From Lineus longissimus (taxonomy: Eukaryota; Nemertea; Pilidiophora; Heteronemertea; Lineidae): 64,000 nucleotides of DNA. The notes under the pieces are model-generated. The model saw only the letters and a program-made list of their open reading frames with translations, did no database searches and was not told the DNA's origin. Where the stretch lies: the NCBI RefSeq assembly GCF_910592395.1, contig NC_088315.1:6512501-6576500 (forward strand), given 5' to 3'. Below are positions 28,136-39,569 of the stretch, one piece after another. Positions within the stretch are counted from its first letter, which is position 1, and each line of letters opens with the position of its first letter. A program made the translations under genes and the position numbers.

Positions 28136-31100
28136 GTGTTGATTGCCAGTCCTTTATTCAAGCCTTCACTCTAACCCACTCAACATTCTCAGTTCAACTA
28201 GCATCCCCAAATGTGAGTAGATCAAATGATAGGCCTAGGCTACACTACAGTTAACAGTATGGTGCTGCTCCCCAATTTCGAGTCATCCCCAATTTCGCGA
28301 AAAACCGTTTTCTCGCGCGTCACTTCGTTTCCAGAGAAGAAATTTTCTGATTTTTGATTTTCATTTCGTTCCGCAAAGAAAGCGCCCAAAATGCGTCCTA
28401 AACAGGCAAGCAATTCTCTAATTACGTTCAAAACACTGGGTCAATACCTAGGATCATGCACGACACAGAAACACAACAATCAGTCGCGCATGCGCAATAC
28501 CCGCGAAAATGGGGGAGCCGCTTCGGATTTGTTTTGGTCTGCATCGATCTTTCAGTGAGCGATTTCAAGATTAATTCACGCTTAAAACATCCACGCAGCA
28601 CCCCAGATATTTCGTTATTGATCTCAAATTTCGTAATAAATAAGCTTTTGCGTGTATGGAATCGCTGGAAGCTAGTAAATCTGCACTTAGTGATAAGACC
28701 CGCGAAAACTGGCTCCTACATGATACACCCTTATATAATGAACATGTATTGTTACGTCATGTATGGCAAGTACGGTACCAGAAATATACTTGTCATCGTT
28801 TGGTTTGGGCTTGTGGTATTCGACTCGATGACTCGACGACGCGATGACTCGATGACGCGATCCGGTTGGAATCTTTTTAAAGAATATCACTGCTTGGACT
28901 GTAATTTATACATAGAATCATAAGTGGAGGAAAATAAAAAAGAACCGATCATTACCAACCCCTTTCCAGCTGTTTTCACCGTATCTAATCCGACCATTTT
29001 TCGTTTCCTACAAGTTCGCATTTTTGATAAAACCATGCGCCATGTTGCTATACAAGCCACTGGTATCTTACCGTCAATACAGCTAATACACCTAAATATA
29101 GCTGGTTCAGATCAACCTCCTACCCAGGTTCTTTACGAGCAGAAATTCCAATGTTAAAATGACACGCGATTTCCTGGAGACAAGGTTGGCTCTGGATATC
29201 CGTTCAGCACGGCAATATTAAATGTCCTATACACCTTTCCAGAAATGGGGCGCTGAGTGTCCGAAATAGTGATGTCATAAGGGGAAACTAGGCCTGTGGT
29301 GGAGGGACAAAGGAGATAGTCATGGTTGACCAACACACTTGAATGCCTTTAATGACGGACAAGGGGGAAAAAGTTAGTTCCAATGCAAGCCACCAATTTC
29401 GGAAAGCATGTATAGGGGCTGATGTATTGGGGGGGGGGGGGGCAGATGTCAAGGGACAGAAGAGGGACTGAGTGACTGAGTCTAAAAAACTGTACATATG
29501 CGAAATTCCGATTCTTGACAGACTACCACATGACATCTGACATTGGCCACTAGAAGCTTGTTTGTCAATTAAATCTCCGGTCATTTTGCATGCTATGAAA
29601 CTTCCACGAGTCCTTTAAATATCAAAATCAATCGCGGGGACCAATCTTCAGTGGCCATGGCTGGGGGGGGGGGGGGCACATCCTTCCACATACCGTAGCT
29701 GGGTATGTGAAGGCCGAGCTAAAACCTCTGCTGTTGCAGCGGTAGCCCGGAGACCAGGATCATGGGATTCCGTATTTTAGCAAAATCCATAGCAACGATC
29801 GCGTCATCGAGCCATCGCGTCGTCGAGTCATCGAGTCGAATACCACAAGCCTTTGGTTTGGGCTTGGTAATGTTGCATTGGTGATTCCCATGCCAATGTC
29901 CTACCATTGTTCATCCTGGCGTGCATGGGTCCAATGTCCATTGCAGAGTAGGGAGGCCAAGAGTAGATTAAACGTTTGTGACTCTAAAAATACTGAAAAA
30001 TAACCACTGCATCATATTTTAGGGTCGACTCTCTGAATTCATAAATCAGGATGACAGCAGTAGGCGTTGGCTGAATGACTTCAGGGCAAAATCATTCTCA
30101 ACTCCAATAAATCTTGAAATGGTAGATGGTATGTATTTATCAGTAGAAGTGTGTCAATCAATTCAATTTTTATACTTGAACTTTTAACCTTTCTTCTTTA
30201 CATCCAACCACAAAATATGTTTTTTGAAAGTATGTAAACCGTTGAGAGATTATCATTGGTAGGGGTAATTACCTACAGAAATACAAGATGTAAAGCTTTT
30301 CAAATGCAAGATATTTGATGTCTAGTGCCCCTTGTTCTGAACTGTGTTGACTTTCGATTTTCAGCCAACCGTTATTCCGCCCTATTACTACCCAGCATGC
30401 CGGGATCAGTATTTGATCTCGCTCACAACCTTGAACTCTCACAGATAATCAGACACTTTGTGAAGGAAAAAAGTAAGTTTTTTCTGACAGCAGGACAGCA
30501 GCGTCATGGTCAAGTCATGGGTCTGACTCACCGCTTAGTCATAAACTTGTCTTTTGCCTTTGGTTGTCAGATTTTCTTAGAAAGAGTTATACTTATATGA
30601 CACCACATGTTCAATCACAATTAACTGACCAGCAAGAACAGAGAAAATAGATAGGCTGTGAAAAACAGGATTGATGTGATTACTTTTAACAATCTTTAAA
30701 ATCAAGATAAACTAAGAGACCACCAAAAATTGTAGCTTCATCAAAATGTTTTGATCAATGACATAATGTTTTTGAGGCTACCGTTATTTTAACTTGAACT
30801 TTTTTTTCAGAACCTATTTGTGCAGTTGGTATGGGAGTGGCTGCCCTGTGTTGTGCTCAGCATGATGACAGCACCTGGGCTTTCAGTAGCTACAGCTTGA
30901 CCTCTGTGAGTTGAAAAATCATCCTATTTAGTATTTCAGTACTTTATTGAATTGATGATTTCGATGTAATTCTTACTTTAAGAAGTTCTCAAAGAATAAG
31001 TAATCCTCTGTGATAAATGCTCTTTTTCTTTTTCCAGACCTCAGTTTTTGAACTCGCTCGCCAGCATGACTTTTCAACTATACCAATTATTCCTGAAGAT

Positions 31101-32371
31101 TTCATCAAGGACAGTGGAGGAAAATATAGTTGTAAGTAGAATTCGATTTGCTTTGGGCGAATGATTGCAAACTTTGGTGTCTTTGAAAAAGTACTGGGAC
31201 AGGTGGAAGGAAAGACTTCCAGTTCTGAAATCATACAACCCTTTACTCCACTACTTGTGGAGTATACCAAAGGCATATGAAGAGTGGGCCAGTGGTAAGA
31301 TTGATGTTCGAGGTCCAGACTGACCAGAGCTCATCTTCATGTCACTGAGAAGTTGACTCTCCCTTAATTGAAGGTTTCCTCCGAGGTATCTGGTTTCCTT
31401 CTACATTGCATAACAAATGGGCGAGTATTCTTTGTAGAGCTGATAACATCCTAGTTGATGCTCAGCTCTCAACTCAATATTTTGTTTAAAACACATTTAT
31501 GCTTTCTTGTTACAGGTAGTGAACCCGATGCAGTCCATGTGGTCATTGATCGGCATCTTATCACTGGTCAAAATGAACAATCAACACTCACAGCAGTTCA
31601 GAATCTTATACTTCTATGTAATCAAAGGTAAGCGACCTTGAGTGCGACCAATGTAATCAAATGGTGACCTTACTTCTATGTACTCAAAGGTATTGATCCT
31701 TTTTGCTATGTAATCAAAGGTTGTGCCCTACACTTGGATATTGATTTCCAACTAAGTTCTGATCAAAGGAGCCTGGCAGAGGGCCTAAGCAAGTCTTCTA
31801 ACTGTTGTAGTGTATGTTCATGGCATGTATTTTACTGATTTCAGGCAAGGGAAAGGGGTGAAATGAGACAAATATAACAAGTCCCAAAAGAAGCATGAGT
31901 ATATGGTCTTGGCAGTTGGCCAGTCCTTCATCTGGTGCAGAGAAACAGTCATCACCAAACTAGTCAAATTGTGTCTTTTTTGTGAATCATCTTCGGAGTC
32001 AACTGGATTAGAGTTGGACATGGTCAGGACCACCTCATCATCACCTTTGGTCTAAGGAATGTTGGAGGTTAACAAAGACTGCATCATCACAGATCCCCAT
32101 GACCAGTATTCGAAAATGGTCCGAACATTTGTTGAAAATGTGTTTTTTCACTGAAGAGGAATTTTCACCTTTGTGCATGTGAGGCGACCAAAGTCTGTGG
32201 AATCAGTCCCTAAATCTACAGGACCATCATTGTTAATTTGACAGAATTGAATTTGCATTTCTGAGCATTGTATCAACTGGATAATCAAATTGTGAATAAA
32301 TTTACATGTGAATTTGAAATATTTATGTTATTTGTTTTATTTATGCCAGCTATAGAAGACCTGTCACATGA
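28136..32371 (+). CDS. GATD1: Glutamine amidotransferase-like class 1 domain protein 1 (first exon not found)
   Basis: Exons 28136-28212, 30023-30128, 30365-30472, 30811-30905, 31038-31131 and 31516-31627 keep phase and GT/AG ends. A last short exon at 32350-32371, coding SYRRPVT and a stop, is likely but less sure. The protein (also PDDC1) belongs to the DJ-1/PfpI/ThiJ-like superfamily. Diagnostic blocks are [63 protein letters not shown] (nucleophile-elbow region; GMG here where human has GHG), [17 protein letters not shown] and [18 protein letters not shown]. The biochemical function of the family is not established. The N-terminal strand preceding GVDCQ is missing from the model. The 1.8-kb second intron carries a foldback element. 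Confidence 0.88.
28486..28495. promoter_or_regulatory. Perfect NRF-1-type palindrome in a CpG-rich patch
   Basis: GCGCATGCGC, the palindromic core of the NRF-1 consensus, occurs inside a GATD1 intron. CpG-rich sequence surrounds it (CTCGCGCGTCACTTCG near 28313, CCCGCGAAAATGGGGG near 28500). An open frame starting [19 protein letters not shown] begins at 28656, about 160 bases downstream. Together these look like a promoter with a first exon, but no downstream exon was found. Confidence 0.45.
28808..29851. mobile_element. Foldback element with 55-bp inverted ends, ~1 kb
   Basis: The arm at 28808-28862 (starting GGCTTGTGGTATTCGACTCG) is the reverse complement of 29797-29851 with a single mismatch. 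The arms themselves consist of short CGA/GACTCGATGACGCG sub-repeats. The phrase TTTGGTTTGGGCTTG occurs as a direct repeat at about 28798-28812 and 29853-29867, partly overlapping the left arm, and may mark a target-site duplication. The interior has no transposase frame and carries two G-runs (about 29429 and 29664). This is probably a non-autonomous DNA transposon in a GATD1 intron. Confidence 0.6.
31371..31441 (+). repeat. Dispersed repeat fragment, copy 2
   Basis: This segment of a GATD1 intron reads AAGGTTTCCTCCGAGGTATC, TGGTTTCCTTCTACATTGCA and GTAGAGCT. It aligns over about 70 bases with 26110-26179. The upstream 100 bases (from about 31270) include a SINE-head-like GGCCAGTGGTAAGATTGATG, so the full element may span about 31270-31460. 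Confidence 0.4.
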
Positions 32372-34473
32372 AACGGCAGGCAAAGATGGACTCCATCCCT
32401 TGGCCAAGACACTAGTAAACTCAATCGGAGACCAACAACGTGGTACATTCACAACTCCTGATAGTGTGATTCTCCTTGAAGGGCTCCTTCATGCAAATTG
32501 AAGTTGCTGCCGACAAAATTGTTGGTCGAGCAATTAAAGATTCTGGGGGCAGTCCATTGCGTCATCCTAATAGGATCTCCTCATGGTGTGGGAGAAGACC
32601 AGTCCACTGTGTTCGGAGTATTGCAATTTATGGCTTCATGTGCATGCTGATTTTCTAAATAGCTACATGTGTGTATGAAGCATGGAATATGTGACCTATC
32701 GCATCAAAAAGTAGTAAGTCGCATCTGAAGCGTACAGTCGTTATCCACATATTCAGATAGCTGCAAATTCTTTCGAAAGCCTGAATCTGAATTAATCGTG
32801 CAAGAAGTTGTTGGAAAACAACGAAAATGCAAATGCTTCTTTGTCATGCAAGATGCTGTGATTGGGGGTTTGAAAATCCTGACTTTCTTCCCTCTGTTTG
32901 AACAACAATGAACAATTCTAAGACAATGAAATAATAATAAACATCATTTTATTCAACCGACTATTGCAATCATAATGTATTATGCCTATAAAGTTTCAAT
33001 ATCACACTCATAGTATTCAAATGCAATTACTCACACATCATAAAAGCAATCCTAGAATAAAATAACTGCGGGGAGTGCCTCCTGACAAACTCACACATTC
33101 ATATAGTCAGGTACAAAATCAACAGTTAAAATGTTTTATTCTCTTGATATAAGCAAGGACGGAGCATATATACTTAGTTGTTCTTTAGCAGTAAAAACAC
33201 TAAGCAAATCATTTAAAATTTGCTCATTTTTGAGTGCATTTCAACTCAATTCATATTACAAAATACTGTGTTCATAAAGATAATCAAGTTTTGATAAGAA
33301 GTTCGACCAAAATCAACAACAATCTCTTTGAAGGCCAGCACAAGAATTGAAACTACAAAACATAATGAATATTTTACAGAACATGCTTGTTTTGCAACAC
33401 CTGATACATAATGGATTTATGCAAATATACAGGCATGTTTTTATATTTTTGATGTCCAGCATTATATATGACAGTTTTCTCGAATGCATTTCTAATTATA
33501 CTGTGACTTGTTATATCATATTCGGCAGGATAAATTTATCTTCTAATCCAAATACATGCATCTATAGAAAAGAACACCAAAATCACTCAAATCTTTGTCA
33601 AGGACAGATTATTCAACAAATAAATGCAACTTATATGTATTATCTAACAAAAGTTATTTTGATTTTCAATATAAATGAACACTGAAATACATGTAAAAGC
33701 GAAATTCGATTTGTTCTGAATTTGCAAAAGAATTAACACTGCGTCATCTACAGGTGTGCGCTATGCATAAGTACCGGGTAACACCTCACAAAATACTCTT
33801 AAAATCGAATACTTCTGTACATATCATAGTCAATAAATACACTTTGACTTAGTAAATACTGTATTGCCTAGAATAAAATGGACAAGTTCCTGTCGTGCAA
33901 AAAACCCAGCTCAGCTACTGGATATATTGATAAAAAAAACAAGGAAGAAAGGTTGATTTATGTGTTAACATCTTTTCTTGACCTTAAAGGCCTATGCCCT
34001 TGTACCCCCTCTCTGGAAATTATTAGGCTTCCAAAAATAAATGGTTACAGTATCCAGAGTGCTTTCAACCTCCACTGGTAGGACGGACATGCAATGGCAG
34101 CAATAGGGCCAACTGGAAGGAATCGGGATTTGAATGATAGTATCCTTTTAATAATTTGGAATTACTCAACAACAACAATAACAGGCAAGAAAAGTGTGCT
34201 TAAAATGTCGATTTCAAGTAATAAAAGATATCTCACAAGTACAAGTGTGCCATAGGTAAGGCATCGAATGGAAGGAAAGCCTTAGAAAGTGCATTTGATT
34301 TTTAGGAGATTTTCGAATATACCTAAAAATCAAGAACTTTTCGCAGATATTTGACCAATGAGGTGGTCTCCGTAAAGCCAGGAGAACTTTGAGCAATTTT
34401 TTCTTTGCAAATCAAATTTCGTTTCCGAGACAAACTTTAAAACAATTCTTATCTTTGTTCACCAGAAAACTGA
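32372..34473. other. Convergent 3' region between GATD1 and the next gene
   Basis: Two genes converge here. AATAAA occurs on the plus strand at 32936-32941 and on the minus strand at 32948-32953 and 33135-33140, so the two 3' UTRs may meet or overlap near 32940. The interval is AT-rich and low in coding signal. An open frame through 32350-32501 (+) reads [20 protein letters not shown] in a phase that does not match the preceding GATD1 exon. Confidence 0.4.
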
Positions 34474-37400
34474 CTATACATTTTCGATGCGGTCGACATG
34501 ATCGATGTGACGTTTGTCAATAGTCACAGTGACCAATCGAAACGCACCTATAATCTTCGTAACAACACCAGCAGCAGCTTTGAATATGTCTATGATCGGT
34601 GCCAACACCAAACCAAAACCAGCGCCAATATTGTGCCAAAATACAAAACACGGCTGAAAAAAGTTGTTGAAAATTGTTGACAAGAATGGCTTTATGACGT
34701 ATCCACCCATCATATCACTAAGTTTGATAACAATCGGCATGAGCGTTTGACCAATTATGAATTTGTACAACTCCAATAAGGAGATTGTTATGAAGCTGAG
34801 GATGATACGAAGGATGCCAAAGAATTCTCTCCATCCTCGATAGATCCACTTCTCAACCCTGAAAAAAATTGAATAAATATACGATTTCATTTTCATTTCA
34901 TTTAACAAAATGTAGAAATGTTGAGTTGTGAGTATGTTAGAAAGAACCGTTGCCCTTATATGGCAATTTTTAAAGGTTGCCAAATGGTTTTGCAAAAAAT
35001 GAAGTGTAGTAATAGGAAATTAATGAACCAACAATGCATCATCTTACACATCAGCAACTTCCTCCATCTTGGCCTTTGGCACTTCTGGCTTGAGGTTAGT
35101 ACGGTAGTAGTCGGTCACAGGCCCGTCAAATATATACACACGCCTGGAAAATAGAAATTTTTCAGTGCATAGACCATTCAGTACATTGGCAATCATTGAC
35201 ATCAATCATTTAATTTTGGCCGTAAATAAGATATTAAGTCTATCAGCAAGTAAAAATGCGTAAATTTACAATTTTTTAGCGTCACACAAATTTCATGGTT
35301 TGAGTTGCTGAGAGTTAAAGACATCTCCCGACCTATATTGATTATCTTTACCGATAGGACGACGTGTACATTGTTACTCACTTGTTTCCATAAGAATCAA
35401 CCAAATTGTCAGCAGGTTCATATACAGCTTTTGTATTTAGGACTTGGATGTTCAAATGATTTGGACTGGTAGTTCTCGACCCCTGAAAAAATAACCAATT
35501 CTTTCAGCCAAATATTCGGATTGTTGTGTTAGATTTAGAACTAAAAGAGGCGTGAAGTGGCTCAATAGCTCAGTGGTTTTTCTGGACTCAAAATCTGAAC
35601 ATCATAGATTCAAACCTCAACAAGGTCCAATGGGTTTTATCAGAAGGCCAAATTGTTTTCAAATGCTTGATATTTCTACAATTTTTTCAAGAGGAACATT
35701 CTTTCCACAAACATAAACTCAAAGTTACAACGATATTTACCGGGGTCTGATTGGAAGGCATTTTCTGCATAGGAACTCCAAGTACGACATCATTATCATT
35801 TTCACCCACTGAAACAAAAGAACACAACTTGTCAACATTTGTCATTTTTCAGAAAGCACAGTTTTAGGTTTTCATTTCAATTAACTCACAACACAAATGG
35901 GAACATCAGAAAGTACTGATGAAGATCTTTCAAGTGAATGGTGATGTCAATAGATATTGACAATTCTCAGCTTTTTGGGACAATTTGGATCCAGAAGTCT
36001 TGACAGCCATCATATAGTGTAGATATGGAGGAAAATTCAAAAATTCAAACAAATATCATCATTAGACAGTTTGCAAAATCATCCTTTCCTTGTCAATCCC
36101 TTGGTCTAAAACAAAGAAAATGTTGTAAACCACTAAATTTTTATACACCTCATTTTTGCAAAAATTTGGCAGTTCACAGTATAAGACAGGAGCAACCTCA
36201 TGGTATGAATAAGCAGGGTGTGCATTTCAGCTACAAATGCACCTCAATAGGTTTGGAGGAACAGGAGGTCTGTGGTTCGGCCAACTATCCGATTCATGGT
36301 AGTAAAACACTTAATACTTTATACTTTGCCAACAGAAATAAGAATATAATTTTATTATTTGCTTTCTAAATTGCCAGTCCAGGGACCATTTGATAATCAC
36401 AACCTGTCCTAATGAGTCATTACCTCCAGTAGTCGATCGCGGACTATCCTTCTTAACAACGACAGCATCTCTCTTTAACTTGTCACTTTTCTTACTCGAT
36501 GACCTCTCAACCTTGTTCCTAGGGGTTTCTTTGTCCTTGTTATAACCCAAACGAGGTTTATTCTTTTCATACGTTTCTCTTAATTCAGCGAGCACATTAT
36601 CTTCAGCGTCTGAGTCATCCCAGGGGTCTGCTGGTTCTTAGAATCAAATGACAGTAGAAATATATTTTGAGAAGATTTCAGAAGTGATCTGAAGGCCTGC
36701 TGGGAAAATGCTGAGTTAAAGCGGAAATGGGTTGGCTGGGATGTCGGGCAATCACGTCAAGGCTGAAGTCATCTTCATGAATGAGTTTGCAGAGGAGGAC
36801 TCAAAAACCCAACATCAACTGATGCTGATACATAGGAAGAGGATCACCTCGGAGTGGGATTTGGGACAGTGCGTAATGTCTACTTTTAAGCATATTAAAA
36901 ACCAACAGCGTTTTGAATAAAGCTCTGAATTGATCGACATGTACAAAGTATGAAATAAGGTCAGTGGACTGAAAGCACGCTTACACCCCTAAGGTAATTA
37001 TCAAGCAGGAAGTTGATGATGTCTGAGGAATATCTGTAGCTAATTCTAATGTTGCGACAAAACAAGACTTACTTGCATGACTGACATTACGCCACTGCTG
37101 GCCTGGCTCGTACAAGTCACCTTTCCGGCTCAAGCCTGGTGGTGCTTCTGTTTTACTCGCATTTACTGCATTATCTTTGTCATCTAAAACATAAAATAAT
37201 GGAAAGCATGTGATCAAAAAAAGACAATGCTGAACCCAAAATATCCTGTTTGGTTGCAAAGCACAGAAGCTCAATTAAAACCTAACTTCAAAAAAATCCA
37301 ACCAGTAGTTTGCGCTGCAGAGCTCTAAACGACGCAGATAAAACATTTATGAATGAACGATAGAAATTCTGACTTCCGCTTCATGGACATCATTAACCTG

Positions 37401-38615
37401 TTACATGATACCTAGCTGCTCACCTGTTATTTCACCACGGAAATCATAGGGCGGCCCAGCATCATTCTGTAGATTTCTAAAAATTAAAGTTCAGAAAGTG
37501 TTGAAGCAGTCCAGTAGAACATACTACAACAAAATTGCTAGGGCTGGATCAGCCACCTTTTCTTCTTTCCTGAGACGAGAGATGGTCTCTGAGAGAAACA
37601 TTTTTCTAAATGACATGAAATATTTTCAAAATCAAGTGCCTTTGCAAATTACCTACATGTAGGCCTACCTATACTCCATTTTTAGTCTATAAACTAGTCC
37701 ATCACTATCAGTACAAAGTACAGAAATGACTCCTCAACATTCAAGTCCCACTTGTTATTCAGGTCAGGCACTTCCCTGATCAAAATCAATGATAACTACT
37801 GGAGTTTATTATTTTTTGTGGATATGAAGTTACAAAACATAGATCAATTAATGGCATATGTCATGCCAACCAGGAAGAGGTGAGTGAAAAATCAAAAACA
37901 TCTTCGCAGTGACTTTAAGGTTACCGGTACCCATGTGCAAAGATTATTAAAATGAGTTATTGGTACGGAATGATTCCCCACACACTTATCTTAGAATGAT
38001 GTATGTTGAAGATACATGATAATCTTTACATTTTGTTTGATTTCAGATTGATATGATAAGTCTTTAAACATAAAACCATTCTGGAGGTCCGTGCCTACCT
38101 TTTTTTACCCTGCTTGTCTATTGCTTTGTCTTTTTTGAACCCGTCACTGCTGAACTTGACATCTTTGTTAGTTGCTGGCTTTAGTCCTTATAAAAAATCA
38201 CAACATTCACTTTCAGGTCAAAGTTTGAGTCATAATTTAAAGTGCGCTCATGAAAATCTGGCAGTAATAAGTATTGTTAGAATCTTGTAACAAGTCCAGG
38301 TCAATCTTGTGACAAGTCAAAGTCTCCTTATTTGAAACCCATCATGAATTTTCGGTAGGTCATCCCTTTCTCAGACTTGTTATTCTGCCCCCGAAATCGG
38401 TTTACTGTGGACCTGTGACAATCTGAACGGCATGAGGGAATCTTTTCTTAGCCTGCAGTTTTCTCCTAATGCACGATTTAAAAAAAGTTACCTTGTCTTG
38501 GCTTAGGCTTTCTTGGCGACACAGTTTCTTCACCCGAAGTCAGTTCTATCTTCGGTGGGCCATCTTTGGGCGATACGACCCGTTCTGTTGGACTGTCCCA
38601 GTCAGATTCACTGTC
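34474..38615 (-). CDS. Unrecognised protein with hydrophobic C-terminus (5' end missing)
   Basis: I do not recognise this gene. Nine minus-strand exons join in phase with GT/AG ends: 38492-38615, 38099-38186, 37424-37476, 37073-37183, 36424-36636, 35741-35808, 35382-35482, 35048-35143 and 34474-34858, giving the last 412 residues. The first ~270 residues are hydrophilic and look disordered, with acidic/tryptophan patches (DSESDWDSP, PADPWDDSDAED) and a Lys/Arg/Ser stretch (VERSSSKKSDKLKRD). A conserved-looking block (RVYIFDGPVTDYYRTNLKPE) follows. The last exon is strongly hydrophobic with two or more membrane-like segments (FFGILRIILSFITISLLEL; VFWHNIGAGFGLVLAPIIDI) and ends in a charged tail. 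Membrane insertion is an inference. The start exon should lie above 38615 but was not found before the Rab duplication boundary near 38940. Confidence 0.65.
35553..35635 (+). mobile_element. tRNA-derived SINE head relic
   Basis: An A-box-like AATAGCTCAGTGG is followed about 45 bases later by a B-box-like AGATTCAAACC. This is tRNA-gene spacing without a foldable cloverleaf. It lies in an intron of the unrecognised minus-strand gene, in the opposite orientation. Confidence 0.4.
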
Positions 38616-38939
38616 CTGGAACAAGAAGAGACCAGGGATAAATTCATTATCAAATTGACATGTAAACTAGAATTTGCTCGTTTCCCAGGACCACAGCCAC
38701 TTTTTATTTCTTGGTTTACTGGATAGCCTGCCTTGAATTTTTAAGTAAGCTCCTAGCGTTGAACTGTGATTTTGTTGTGTGATTGTTGAACAATCTCCAG
38801 ATTTCCTAGATCAGGACTGCAGGTCTCATGCTCTTTCACCAATTTGATGGGCGAAATGAGCGAGGGCTGTTGCATGCAAGCGGGGAAAGGGTCATTGGTC
38901 AAAATGGCCATGGGCTGAAATGACCATACCATAAATTCA

Positions 38940-39567
38940 CAATGCTCAAATGATACTTCAGAGATTATTGGAGGAATTTCTACAGCATAGTTGTATTCTT
39001 TTCTGGGGGGTTCTAAAAAGTGCTTCGCTACGACATCAAATTTCACCCTGGTCTCAATACTCCTTCGAGAGTAAATTAGTTTTTATTGGTTGACAAAATA
39101 GTACGGATTCCACAGTTGCTTGTGGAGAAGGGCAAGTTCAAAATTGTCCCCAGTTGTTTAGCAAGGTATGCAAGTAAAAATAGACTTGGCCATCTAAAAG
39201 ACAAACCAAACTCCTTCACATCTTATTGACAAATGCTTTATTCAGAAAAACATGGTCACAGACATTTTTGAAGAGTATTTGACCTTTTCGAACACTGTAT
39301 TGTGATTCATTAACCCCTCAGAACTGAGGAAGATTAAAAACATTAATTTTATATGAGACAATACAACACAGTTTGCATAAAATAGATCAGTACAAATATC
39401 TATATAAATATATCATTCATACACATAAAATCAGCTGAAATATAATGCATGTAAAGCTTATGACCTTTAAAGGGCCTACCCTAGCCCGAGTCATACACAA
39501 GTTTGAAAGAGATTCCACTGTCATACACTGTTATGTGCTTTATTGTCAAGTCCCACCTGATCCAATC
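38940..39567. repeat. Segmental duplication, proximal copy of the Rab 3' flank
   Basis: Starting at CAATGCTCAAATGATACTTC (38940), the sequence repeats at 42159 with few substitutions. A middle piece (about 39270-39360) differs between the copies. The offset is about 3.2 kb and the similarity continues into the Rab-like exons. It defines the left breakpoint of the tandem duplication. Confidence 0.85.
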
Positions 39568-39569
39568 CA

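Noticed and set aside
28240-28431. Minus-strand frame upstream of the NRF-1-like site ([12 protein letters not shown]...)
   Set aside because: No homology, no splice partners; it may be chance in CpG-rich DNA.
38753-39046. 97-codon minus-strand frame next to the Rab genes
   Set aside because: It lies across the start of the segmental duplication, and the matching segment at 42159 does not keep the frame intact, so it is not coding.
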